Shown here in pieces: positions 43,595 through 52,423 of a stretch of 64,000 bases of DNA. The stretch comes from Arthrospira sp. PCC 9108 (lineage in GTDB: Bacteria; Cyanobacteriota; Cyanobacteriia; Cyanobacteriales; Microcoleaceae): NCBI GenBank assembly GCA_016745315.1, contig CP066886.1, forward strand, positions 4,464,501-4,528,500. Direction: 5' to 3'. Within the stretch, counting starts at the first letter, position 1; each line of letters opens with the position of its first letter. The position numbers and the translations under genes are program-made. The notes below the pieces were generated by a model. The model was not told where the DNA came from. It searched no databases and saw only the letters and a program-made list of their open reading frames with translations.

Positions 43595-43800
43595 CAGCAC
43601 CCCCGCCTGAAGCACGGGGGCTTCGTGCCTCCCGCAACAGAATAGCTGACCAGCTATAGCCGTAACTGGCTACGTTCAGAGCAAGAGTTAAAGTTCCTAC
43701 CCTGGAATGCGTGCTAGTTCCCGGCTCTAGAACCGAATCGTTAAACAGTTTTAAGGGGTTAAGACAGTGCGATTTGGAGAGACTCTTCCTGTTAGGCAAT
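43595..43800 (-). mobile_element. IS200/IS605-type 3' end, possibly omega-RNA scaffold
   Basis: Read on the minus strand, the segment ends in GCCCCCGTGCTTCAGGCGGGGGT and then TGAC, the GC hairpin layout of IS605 right ends. The preceding ~150 bases (gagccgggaactagcac, gtagccagttacggctatagctggtcag) are rich in complementary stems and could be the RNA scaffold. tnpB itself is absent: the IS630 gene starts at 43870. No protein is supported here. Low confidence; it is based on general layout. Confidence 0.35.
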
Positions 43801-43869
43801 TCACTGAACAACGATTGACAAAGGTCAACAATTGCGTTAAGCTAGACGAGTACACAGCAAGCGAGTTAA

Positions 43870-44818
43870 ATGCCGAAATATATAGCACAAGACAGAACAG
43901 TTAGGACGTATAATGGCAAGGATATCTACAGAAGACCCAAAAAGCCAGCCCCCTACAGTTACGACCTTAGACAAAAAGTTATTAATGCAATTGAACTAGA
44001 CGGTATACCCAAAACAGAAGCCAGTCAAGTTTTCCATGTCAGCCGGAACACCATCAATCTCTGGCTGCAAAGAAAAGAACACACCGGCGACTTCCTCCCT
44101 AAACCTAATCGCCCACCTGGTCATAGCCACCAAATTACCGACTGGCAAAAATTCAAGGCTTTTGCCTAAGAGCATGGCGACAAAACCTCCGCTCAAATGG
44201 CTGAACTTTGGGATGACGACATCTCTCCTCGCACCATATCCAGAGCCTTGAAGAAAATTGGCTTCACCAGAAAAAAAACTTACGGCTACCAAGAACGTGA
44301 TCAGCAACAGCGAGAGGAGTTTATTGCTCAGATTGAACATATGGAGCCACAAGAAGTGGTCTACCTCGATGAAGCCGGCATGAATAGTCAGGACTCGGAT
44401 TACCCTTATGGTTACTGCGAGGAAGGAAAACGCTTCGATGCCCTCAAATCAGGGAAGAGGCAGGGCAGGGTGAGCTATATGCCCGCATGGTGTTATCAAC
44501 AACTCTTAGCTCCCTTTACCTTTGAGGGTTGTTGTAATCGGACAGTGTTTGAGTTGTGGTTGGAGTTCATCTTAATTCCAACATTGAAGCCAGGTCAGAC
44601 TCTAGTATTGGACAATGCAACGTTTCATAAAGGGGGGCGGCAGGCTGAACTGGTGGAGGCAGCTCAATGCCATTTACTCTATCTTCCGCCTTATTCGCCA
44701 GACCTCAACAAGATAGAGAAATGTTGGTCGTGGTTGAAAGCCCGCATTCGCCATTGCACGTGAGCAGTTTGATTCTCTCGATGATGCCATGGATTCTGTT
44801 CTCAAGGCTGCGTCCTAA
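43870..44818 (+). pseudogene. IS630-family transposase (two lesions)
   Basis: N-terminal HTH half (YSYDLRQKVINAIE, KTEASQVFHVSRNTINLWLQRK) is followed by an in-frame TAA at 44167-44169. The frame then resumes with EHGDKTSAQMAELWDDDISPRTISRALKKIGF. The catalytic DDE acids are visible in VVYLDEAGM, LVLDNATFHK and LNKIEKCWSWLK. A second lesion, one extra base near 44759, shifts the final residues (EQFDSLDDAMDSVLKAAS, ending 44818). It appears to have landed in intron D at about 44836. Confidence 0.85.
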
Positions 44819-44837
44819 CCGTATTGACTAGTGCTAT

Positions 44838-45440
44838 AGTATTCCCCTTGGTTTATACTCAGGAAAATACGAGCTATTGAATCTTGGGCTGACCTGCCTG
44901 GTCTGAACCCGTAGCTTGTGCTTTCAAATCTTGATTCCCATTCAGGCTCAAGTGCCGACTTAACCAAGGCTTGCCTCGCTCTGTCTTGGATTGTGGGTAT
45001 TCCCAGGGGGCATTGGTCATCCCTGCCAGGTTTTGGTATCCATACTCTCCTAAGTGCTTTGGCTTTGAGATTTCCTTTAATGTTCTCCGCTCAAGTCAGT
45101 CTTTGTTCTGGAGATATTACTATCATTCCATCGACACCGGCTGTCTTTTAGCCTTGACCCGCTTGGGGGGCGGGTTCATTAAGCTGACTGTTGGGAAGCA
45201 TGGCTGACCGTGGAACCCGCCCCTACAGCCGCACTGCTAAGAGCCGGGCATAATATGATTTCACCAATAGACGTTGTCACCTTCTGGCCTTCGCGTCCTG
45301 TCCCGATTTAGCTGCTTGAAATATCCTCTTTTGGAGCTTAAAAACTTTCCGCTGAACCTTAGCCCATGGGATAGCTTTCCATACGTTATTCATAGTCTTG
45401 ATTGGTTTGGATTTCTCGAATCCTTTCTTTCAACTCGCTT
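44838..45440 (-). pseudogene. RT fragment of intron D
   Basis: The coding strand has remnants of RT domains: an N-terminal region matching KAIPWAKVQRKVFKLQKR, then the REP palindrome at 45167, and blocks RRVWIPKPGRD and RARQALVKSALEPE up to YGFRPG. Frame changes occur near 45100 and 45430 relative to intron A. There is no YADD. Confidence 0.75.
45167..45223. repeat. REP-like palindrome in intron D
   Basis: Same arms GGGGCGGGTT and AACCCGCCCC and nearly the same 37-base centre as 39525-39581, at the same position in the RT gene. The insertion therefore predates the split of the two introns. Confidence 0.85.
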
Positions 45441-46184
45441 GCGTCATTTAAACACCCACTAGACTCTATTCTTACAATCAAACCGTGACCTGTTAGCATA
45501 TCCCGTCCATTACAGCCGGGCGTTGGCTTTTGGTCATATCTCACATCCTCTAGGACTTGCGGTTACACTTATCCCTACTAACTACCTCGACCAGATACTC
45601 AGAGTCCAGGAGGACTTAAAACGTTCCGTTTATATGGGCCTTCCATCTTTAGATTTGTCCTCAGAACCGGGGTACTTTAAAGGTCTGTGTAGGTAGTATA
45701 AGGAGCCTCCTACTTTTCCCCTTACTCTTTTGAGCGCAGCGTTTCAACCTATTTCGCTACTTGATTCTTACGATGGTTCAAGCCGGACATTCGGTCTCCC
45801 TAATCATGGATGGTTGGCAGTGGTCTCGTTTCTGATACTAGGTTGTATCTCGGAGCCTTCCGTTCCCCGCTTCAATCCTGGGGTTATGATTCCCAAAACT
45901 GGGGGTGGCTATCGCCGTTACTCTCTACTCCCTGATTTCTCAGTTGGTTTATGACCTTGAGTTCCCTGCCTTGCTTAGATTTCTCCAAGCGTCGGGACAT
46001 ATAAACAGTTATGGGGATGGTCAGGAGTGCGTTCCTTATATTCAACCAAAGGGTTGAAGTCCCCACCAGGCGGTTATTTCGGGTATCTCAACCCTATTTC
46101 ATGCCTGAACGTCTCGCACCCTTAACGGGAGTCGTAATGCGTGACATTGAAGATAGGGAAAGGTTCACGGTAAAGGTTTAGTCG

Positions 46185-47738
46185 TCAATCCTGATCATCT
46201 TGAACTCCCTCAATAATGCGAGACAACTCACTTTTTTCATTAATAGAAATTCGGGTAGGAGAACCACCAATAATGCGTTCGTAATCCCTAAACGAGTCAG
46301 TAATATGGGGACCATGTTCGGTGATAGTATATTCCCGAATACCCTTATCATGCCAAGAACCGCGCATTTTAAACACATTAATAGCCCTAGACATTTGACC
46401 GCGAATTTCTACATACTGAAGCATCAGAATGGTGTCAGTAATAGTCGAAATATGGGAATCTGTAATCGAGTGTGAACCCATAAACTGGTCAGTTGTATTG
46501 GTAAAAAATCCCGTAATTTCCTCCTGTTTAGCATATCCTGTGACAGCAATTACAAACTGTCGAAAAGCATTACTACTAACTCCCCTAGCTAAAGCAGAAA
46601 GAGAATCGATCGCAATGCGGGAAGGTTTAAACTCAGAAATTTCCGAGCGAATAATTTGCAAATGGTCTTCCAAGCCTGTAGACTCAGGATAACTACAGAT
46701 AATTTTAAGTAATCCCTTACGTTCCATCGCTTCAAAATCAAGTCCCCAAGAGTGAGCATTTCGCAACAATTGAGCGCGTGATTCTTCATAAGCAAATAGA
46801 ATAGCTCGCTCATTACTTTGACAGGCGTTATTAACAAAAATACTCACCAACAGAGTCTTACCAGTTCCCGTAGCACCAGTCGCCAGAATAATGGAATCTT
46901 TAAAAAAGCCACCGCCGCACATTTCATCGAGAGTTTTATCACCAGAAGAAACCCTGATATTAGAAGACCGTTGAGTAAGTCGCATAGCACCGAGGGGGAA
47001 AATACTAATCCCATTTTGAGTAATCGTAAAAGGATATTCTCCTTTCATGTGAGTAGTGCCGCGTAACTTCAAAATTTCGACGGTGCGGCGACGGCGTTCT
47101 CCTTCCAAAACATTTCGGACAATCATGACATTATCGGAGACAAATTCCTCCACACCAAAGCGAGCGACCGGACCATATTCTGATTCTCGCTCGGTGGTCA
47201 TAATGGTGGTAGCTCCCACTTGCTTTAAACGAGCCACTAATCGGAAAATTTCCCGTCGCACGACTCCGGCGGCTTCATATTGTTGAAAAATCGCGGTTAC
47301 GGAATCAATAGAAACCCGCTTGGCTTTATATTTGCGAATCCCATACTGTATGCGTTCAATGAGTGCTGACAGGTCAAAGTTACCGACGATATCTTGACCT
47401 TCTGGGTCGGGGGAGGCATCAAGAATAAATAATTTACCCTCATCAATTAATCCCTGTAAATCCCAGCCAAAACTGGCGGCATTTTTGATAATATCAGTAG
47501 GAGCCTCTTCAAAGGTTACTAAAATACCAGGTTCATCAAAATAGGTGATACCATTGTAGAGAAATTGAACGGCAAATAAAGTTTTACCTGTACCGGAAGT
47601 GCCACTGATCAAGGTTGACCGACCTGCTGGCATTCCCCCATGACTGATATCATCAAATCCTTCAATCATAGTGCGGATTTTTTGGACACTAATTAATTTC
47701 CGTTTATTGGGTTCTGATCCGAGATTACTATTGACCAT
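46185..47738 (-). CDS. kaiC: Circadian clock ATPase/kinase KaiC
   Basis: 517 aa with two RecA-like domains. CI: Walker A GTSGTGKT (46-53), catalytic E77-E78. CII: Walker A GATGTGKT (288-295), catalytic E318-E319, phosphorylation sites S431 and T432 in DSHISTITDT, at the same numbering as Synechococcus elongatus KaiC. R in CI/CII linker and the C-terminal A-loop/tail (SRIIEGV) for KaiA binding are present. It forms the hexameric core of the clock and cycles its phosphorylation with KaiA and KaiB. It lies 383 bp downstream of kaiB on the same strand; truncated intron D lies 65 bp beyond its end. Confidence 0.97.
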   Translation of the reverse strand: MVNSNLGSEPNKRKLISVQKIRTMIEGFDDISHGGMPAGRSTLISGTSGTGKTLFAVQFLYNGITYFDEPGILVTFEEAPTDIIKNAASFGWDLQGLIDEGKLFILDASPDPEGQDIVGNFDLSALIERIQYGIRKYKAKRVSIDSVTAIFQQYEAAGVVRREIFRLVARLKQVGATTIMTTERESEYGPVARFGVEEFVSDNVMIVRNVLEGERRRRTVEILKLRGTTHMKGEYPFTITQNGISIFPLGAMRLTQRSSNIRVSSGDKTLDEMCGGGFFKDSIILATGATGTGKTLLVSIFVNNACQSNERAILFAYEESRAQLLRNAHSWGLDFEAMERKGLLKIICSYPESTGLEDHLQIIRSEISEFKPSRIAIDSLSALARGVSSNAFRQFVIAVTGYAKQEEITGFFTNTTDQFMGSHSITDSHISTITDTILMLQYVEIRGQMSRAINVFKMRGSWHDKGIREYTITEHGPHITDSFRDYERIIGGSPTRISINEKSELSRIIEGVQDDQD

Positions 47739-48065
47739 AATTATTGATTTGAAAAACGTTGTAATCTGAGTATTCTATATGTCCCCATGAACGGGATCTA
47801 TGGAAATTGGGTTATATAGATCTAGGCTTTGGTATTGTACTGCATTAAGGGAATCGAGAATAACCACAAGGTAGATATCAAAAATTGGCTATTTTTTGTT
47901 CCCGGTTGCATTGAGCCTGTGGGTTGCTATAACTGTTATTTATCATAATCTGAGCTGCATTAGTGGGAATATGATCACCTGGAACTTCTCGGTGGATAGC
48001 CGGAGCAGTTGGAGAGGCAGGGATCTTCCCACAGAGACCTGAACAGCCACAGGATAGCAAAGGGT

Positions 48066-48090
48066 CTCCCCTAGCTGAAAGTTAGGGGAG
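48066..48090 (-). promoter_or_regulatory. Hairpin between kaiB and kaiC
   Basis: CTCCCCTA (48066-48073) and TAGGGGAG (48083-48090) form an 8-bp GC-rich stem 32 bases after the kaiB stop. There is no clear T-run on the minus strand. It might partly stop or stabilise the kaiB transcript. The rest of the 47739-48121 spacer has no convincing gene and probably holds a kaiC leader or promoter. Confidence 0.45.
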
Positions 48091-48121
48091 CAACGGTAGC
48101 CAATTCGGGTTGATGGCTGAC

Positions 48122-48436
48122 CTAGAAGTTATAATCGTCGTCTTCTAATTCTTCATAGAGTAAATCTAATCCAATCAACACTTTTTCGCGATCGGAGAGG
48201 TCGCCAATAATTTTCCTCACTGGTGGTGGCAGAATTTTCGATAAAGTCGGTGTTGCCAAAATCTTATCCTCTTCGGCTAGTTGAGGATTTTTTAGAACAT
48301 CGATAACTTTGAGAGCATAAACCCCTTGAAACTCTTGTTCCAAGATATCTTTAAGGGTTTTGAGGGCTCTAACTGAGTTAGGGGTATTCCCAGCGACGTA
48401 GAGTTTAAGAACATAAGTTTTCTTCAGAGGAGTCAT
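48122..48436 (-). CDS. kaiB: Circadian clock protein KaiB
   Basis: 104 aa. KTYVLKLYVAGNTPNSVRALKTL is the typical N-terminus; VLKNPQLAEEDKILATPTLSKILPPPVRKIIGDL is the conserved fold-switching core; and the acidic end LYEELEDDDYNF is usual. It binds phosphorylated KaiC and sequesters KaiA. It lies 95 bp after kaiA on the same strand. Confidence 0.97.
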   Translation of the reverse strand: MTPLKKTYVLKLYVAGNTPNSVRALKTLKDILEQEFQGVYALKVIDVLKNPQLAEEDKILATPTLSKILPPPVRKIIGDLSDREKVLIGLDLLYEELEDDDYNF

Positions 48437-48531
48437 AGATATATCTACCGATATCAGATGAAAATTTGGGGGAGTAACAGAAATTTTTTTGACATTAGAC
48501 CGATGATGAAATTGACAGGGATTTTATCTGG

Positions 48532-49389
48532 TCATTCTCCCCATGACTCACGGGGTATGGAACGACGATACATTTCGCATAAATGAGCTAAAGTGTCAAT
48601 CAGGGTAAGTCTGTAGTCCAGTAAAACATCTTCACTACGTCCCTCAAGTTTGAGTTGTTTAGAAAAATTATCCATCAAATCCATGTGAATCTCAACGATG
48701 CGAGTCACTGGAATATCCCCGAAAAACGCTGTGTTAACGTATTCGTCAATTTTATTATTCAAATTTTTATCGTTGGCAAAATAGCTTAAAACAATTTGGC
48801 GATACTGAGATTTAAGCTGTTCCAACAGCTTCTGACGATCTGCTTTGGACAGGTTTCTCAGAAAATTTTTAGGATTTCTCTTATAATACACACCTAGATA
48901 TCCTAGTCGCTCATGTAATTTGTCCATGAGTCTTCGCTGCTGGCGAACAATGAAATTAGTTAACTCTGTGGGGGTATCTACAGAGGATGATTCATCGGTC
49001 AGACGAGTGGTGACAGCATGGGTAATAAATTGGCTAATGGCTTTATCAATATATCCTTGAATTAGATGAATTTGTTGACCTTTTAACTGGACTTCTGTTG
49101 AGGAAAGTATGTAATTCTCGGAGGGTTCAGTTAGGCTAGGCTGGACGACAGGGGACTGCTCATCAGATATAATGATTAAGGTGGGGATGGAAACTAAGTT
49201 TTGCTGGAGTTTATTAACTAAACCCTGCCACTGAGGCGACCACTCCAGAATGAGACAGTCAAGTTGGTGTTTATGTTCTGTTACATATTCTATAAATTCC
49301 TCTGGGGAGTCGGGTTGAATAATTATGTAGTGTTCTTTTGGCAAATAGGAGGACACCGACTGAGATAACTCAATCGATGGGATAAACAT
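48532..49389 (-). CDS. kaiA: Circadian clock protein KaiA
   Basis: 285 aa. A pseudo-receiver N-terminal domain (about 1-135, SIELSQSVSSYLP, CLILEWSPQW) is followed by the four-helix dimer domain (about 165-285; RLGYLGVYYKRNPKNFLRNL, AFFGDIPVTRIVEIHMDLMD, LIDTLAHLCEMYRRSIPRE). It activates KaiC autophosphorylation by binding its C-terminal tail. The full-length form matches the S. elongatus type, whereas some filamentous species have a short KaiA. Confidence 0.95.
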   Translation of the reverse strand: MFIPSIELSQSVSSYLPKEHYIIIQPDSPEEFIEYVTEHKHQLDCLILEWSPQWQGLVNKLQQNLVSIPTLIIISDEQSPVVQPSLTEPSENYILSSTEVQLKGQQIHLIQGYIDKAISQFITHAVTTRLTDESSSVDTPTELTNFIVRQQRRLMDKLHERLGYLGVYYKRNPKNFLRNLSKADRQKLLEQLKSQYRQIVLSYFANDKNLNNKIDEYVNTAFFGDIPVTRIVEIHMDLMDNFSKQLKLEGRSEDVLLDYRLTLIDTLAHLCEMYRRSIPRESWGE

Positions 49390-49553
49390 ACATATTGACA
49401 GTTGCAGACTCCAAAGGTGGCTCGGTACTGCGGCTGGCTTTTCTGGTTCCTGTTCAATCAGAAGCTCTTACTCCTTTGATTATTGATTCTGGTTGGTGTA
49501 GGCCGATCGCTTACACTAGGGTTTACTGGTGTTTTGAGGTTGATGATACTTGA

Positions 49554-49769
49554 TTAATAGGCTAAGGTTTCTAGGGTTTCCCGTAAATAGATGCGTACCT
49601 GTTGGTCAAGATTGAGATTCTGGAGATTCTCCCGAGAATTGCGATCGAGCTGCCAACGCTTGAACCCTGAACTGGTGGCGATCGCCTGTTTGAGATCGGA
49701 CCAGATCTGAGAGTCCCGGCGGTTCATTGCAGCATCAGGGTTCCAGAAAATTGAGGTTGAGTGAGCCAT
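49554..49769 (-). CDS. Conserved small protein upstream of kaiA
   Basis: 71 aa, function unknown. It is soluble and mostly helical. The sequence (FWNPDAAMNRRDSQIWSDLKQAI and QQVRIYLRETLETLAY) has the character of a real short protein and resembles a small cyanobacterial family. A weak ribosome site precedes the ATG. It lies 164 bp upstream of kaiA on the same strand. Confidence 0.65.
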   Translation of the reverse strand: MAHSTSIFWNPDAAMNRRDSQIWSDLKQAIATSSGFKRWQLDRNSRENLQNLNLDQQVRIYLRETLETLAY

Positions 49770-49938
49770 GACGGTACATTAACTAAACAGTGGTGGTGGC
49801 TCTACCTGATTGGCCTGGATCAGACATAATATCAGGCTGAACCTATCTCTTATCATAATGACAATTTTACAAAAGTTTAAGCTAATCTCTGCATAATTGG
49901 TGAATTGATCTGGGTTATGGTCCATCTGAGTGATGAGG

Positions 49939-50547
49939 CTATGACGTTTTTTCGGGGTTGGGGGTGATGGGTAAAATGCGCTCGACTTTCCAGCCAACTA
50001 TGGTAAATCCTTGGCTAATCTGATCGGGTGATAGGGGATTACGCTGATTTAGCTGTGATTTGGAGGTCAAAAATACTAATAGTACACTGATCGGCACTTG
50101 GGTAAATAGGTTACATCCGCAGAAGGCTATGGCTGCGATCGCTAAACCCAAAATCCTCCAATTCGGAAGTATGGAGGCGACATCGGTAGCTAGGGGTGCA
50201 ATGCGGTACAATTGCCACAAAATCGGCAGCAGCAAAACGGGGGTAATTATGGCAAAACCCTGATGGCGTTGGGTTTTAAAACCTGTGAGAATCCGCTGTT
50301 GTTCTGTGGTGAGTTGTTCTGGCTTAATGGCGATCGCCAAAATGCTATATATATAGAAGGGCCTAAACCACTGCATCCATAGCACTGGCACTATACCCAG
50401 GACTGCCACCAGTAAAAACTCTATGGTGACAGGAAATACAGGATAACCCACGGCAAATCCCAATAGGCACAATCCTAGCCAAATGGGAAGAGTTGCCAAT
50501 CCGGCTAAATGAATCCAGAGAAAGGGATCGAGTCTAAACCGTTGCAT
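49939..50547 (-). CDS. Low-complexity-tail-type membrane protein
   Basis: 202 aa with four membrane helices (about 10-32, 40-60, 98-115, 130-158). Pattern DPFLWIHLAGLATLPIWL, then FPVTIEFLLVAVLGIVPVLWMQWFRPF and a short cytoplasmic tail (SQGFTIVGWKVERILP). Cyanobacterial homologues carry a long Pro/Glu-rich tail; this one is short. Function is unknown. It is divergent from the small gene at 50759. Confidence 0.75.
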   Translation of the reverse strand: MQRFRLDPFLWIHLAGLATLPIWLGLCLLGFAVGYPVFPVTIEFLLVAVLGIVPVLWMQWFRPFYIYSILAIAIKPEQLTTEQQRILTGFKTQRHQGFAIITPVLLLPILWQLYRIAPLATDVASILPNWRILGLAIAAIAFCGCNLFTQVPISVLLVFLTSKSQLNQRNPLSPDQISQGFTIVGWKVERILPITPNPEKTS

Positions 50548-50758
50548 GATGGGTTATTCTGTACTCCTGAAGGTTGATGGTGGCAGGTTTGGCTATGATC
50601 TAGTTTGTTGTCTAAATAGTCGGCAAAACCTGCATCTATTTAGGATGATCATACAACAAATAGGGGAAAACTCATATCATATTCAGTGGGATCGGATTGG
50701 TGGCGGTAACAGTGGCGCTCTAGGATAGTAGTTTGGGATATAATGGAGAAGAGGCAAA

Positions 50759-51043
50759 ATGTGGATCAAAATCAATGTAATTCTGATCGGGGTTTCCCTG
50801 ATTTATATGATTGCTCCTTTGGCGATCGCTATTCTGGTGATCGCGTTGGCTAATATTTTCGAGTGTTCGGCCACTGGTATGGATTTTCAATGTCCAGGTA
50901 GCCCCTGGTTAGGACAGTTACTAACCACTATGGGAATGCTACATTGGTTCGGTGTATTTACTATCGAGAATGGAGCTATTATCGCTATCATCTTGACTGT
51001 GGCTTTGAGTGTACAAATGTTTTTACCCAGGTTTATCCGTTAG
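50759..51043 (+). CDS. Small membrane protein, unknown
   Basis: 94 aa with two or three hydrophobic helices (about 4-32, 52-70, 72-90) and two Cys between the first two (FECSATG, FQCPGS). GGAGAAGAGG lies before the ATG. No family recognised. It is 47 bp upstream of the GGDEF gene on the same strand, so a transcriptional link is possible. Confidence 0.6.
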   Translation: MWIKINVILIGVSLIYMIAPLAIAILVIALANIFECSATGMDFQCPGSPWLGQLLTTMGMLHWFGVFTIENGAIIAIILTVALSVQMFLPRFIR

Positions 51044-51090
51044 ATTAAATGGATTAGGTCGCGAATCATCGTTAACCTTTATAATTTGTG

Positions 51091-52104
51091 ATGATGGACC
51101 ACCTTCATATAGAATCTACTCTCCAAGATTTAAGGCTGTATGATATCCGAACTGATATCAATCAACCGGGAAATGTGCTGGCTAAAATTTTTGAAAATGA
51201 TGGCAGTCTTCCCGGCGTTATACTGTATAATTTTGATGATTTCGTGGGGATAATTTCTCAGCGACAATTCTGGCGCACCCTCAGCCGTCCCTATGGTAGA
51301 GAACTATTTTTGACCCGTCCTCTGCGGTCTATGTACCGTTTTTTAAGGATTCAACCTTTAATATTACCTGCTAATGTTTTAATTGCTGAAGCCGCAGGTG
51401 CAGCCTTAAAGCGTTCGACCGAAGAACTGTATGAGCCTTTAGTGGTACAGATTAATCAGGGCTATTTTAGATTATTAGATACTCAACAATTACTAATGGC
51501 TCAATTATATGTTCACCAATTGTCAATTGAACTATTAAAAAAGACAGAAGCACAGCTACAAGAAACCAACCTGGAACTGGAAATGTTGGTGAATCTTGAT
51601 CAGCTTACCCAAATCTCTAACCGTCGGAGATTTGATGATTTTCTACAGGTAGAATGGGAGAGACATTATCGAGTCAGACTTCCCATATCTTTAATTATGT
51701 TGGATATCGATTACTTTAAATACTATAATGATTATTATGGACATCAAGCCGGGGATGATTGCTTAAAAAATGTCGCCCAAATTATTAATCAAAATGTTGA
51801 TCAGTCTAATGCTTTAGTGGCTCGTTATGGGGGGGAAGAGTTCGCGGTGGTGTTACCTGAAACTGATCTAGAAACGGCGGAGGCGATCGCTGAAAAAATC
51901 CGTCTAGCAATCCAGGATAAACAACTCCCTCATATTCAATCAAAAGTCTCTCCCTATGTATCTATCAGTTTAGGTGTCAGTAGTCAAATACCAACTTATT
52001 TAACCTCAATTAAAACTTTAATTGCGGCTGCTGATGCTGCTCTTTATGAAGCCAAACAACTAGGGAGAAATCGGGTTTTTAGCTTCTATAGCGAATTAGT
52101 TTAA
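51091..52104 (+). CDS. Diguanylate cyclase (GGDEF)
   Basis: 337 aa from the ATG at 51091; the nearby ATG at 51094 and GTG at 51088 are equally possible. The N-terminal ~150 residues resemble a CBS-type sensor pair (GVILYNFDDFVGIISQRQFW), then a short coiled coil (LLKKTEAQLQETNLELE), then a GGDEF domain with DQLTQISNRRRFD, DIDYFKYYNDYYGHQAGD and the active loop RYGGEEF. The inhibitory RxxD site five residues before GGEEF is absent, so product feedback is probably missing. It makes cyclic-di-GMP. Confidence 0.88.
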   Translation: MMDHLHIESTLQDLRLYDIRTDINQPGNVLAKIFENDGSLPGVILYNFDDFVGIISQRQFWRTLSRPYGRELFLTRPLRSMYRFLRIQPLILPANVLIAEAAGAALKRSTEELYEPLVVQINQGYFRLLDTQQLLMAQLYVHQLSIELLKKTEAQLQETNLELEMLVNLDQLTQISNRRRFDDFLQVEWERHYRVRLPISLIMLDIDYFKYYNDYYGHQAGDDCLKNVAQIINQNVDQSNALVARYGGEEFAVVLPETDLETAEAIAEKIRLAIQDKQLPHIQSKVSPYVSISLGVSSQIPTYLTSIKTLIAAADAALYEAKQLGRNRVFSFYSELV

Positions 52105-52423
52105 TCAGAAAGCAACGGTTAGGGAGCCAGATGGGGGATATATAGGTGATAGAGCATGAGAAATTTTACCCATTATTTTTTGTGGGATAATCTGGGTAAT
52201 TTTGTCAAGGGAATTGCCGAAATATTTACAAATCTCAACAATAAATATAAGAATCATTGCATCCCATGATCAAATGGTTATTTAAGTGGCAGACTGAATC
52301 ACTAGAGTCCATAAGTATCGTCTAGGAAAATAGGTGTTTTTACTCGGTACTGTCGATAAATTGGCAGATTGAGACTATCACCAGAACCCGTGATCAGTAA
52401 TTATAAATAAGGGAGAAAATTGT
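52105..52423 (+). other. chlB upstream region
   Basis: 319 bp, AT-rich. A GGGAG ribosome site (52411-52415) lies 8 bases before the chlB ATG. No clear -35/-10 pair, operator or gene could be identified. Confidence 0.4.

Larger units (their letters stand above)
44838..46119 (-). mobile_element. Group II intron D, truncated at its 3' side
   Basis: The 5' end GTGCGAGACG is at 46119, preceded by CGTTAAGG. Domain I closely follows intron A (cttcaacccttt-ggttg, cctgaccatcccc-ataac). Its ORF part runs to about 44838, where IS630 material begins; domain V and the HNH part are missing. It lies between rpmA and kaiC. Confidence 0.8.

Noticed and set aside
43401..43811. 136-codon minus-strand frame over the end of rpmA and the IS605-type end
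   Set aside because: It overlaps rpmA and its terminator, and its sequence has no recognisable domain.
47878..48060. 60-codon frame between kaiB and kaiC
   Set aside because: Composition is not protein-like, there is no good ribosome site, and it lies in probable kaiC leader DNA.
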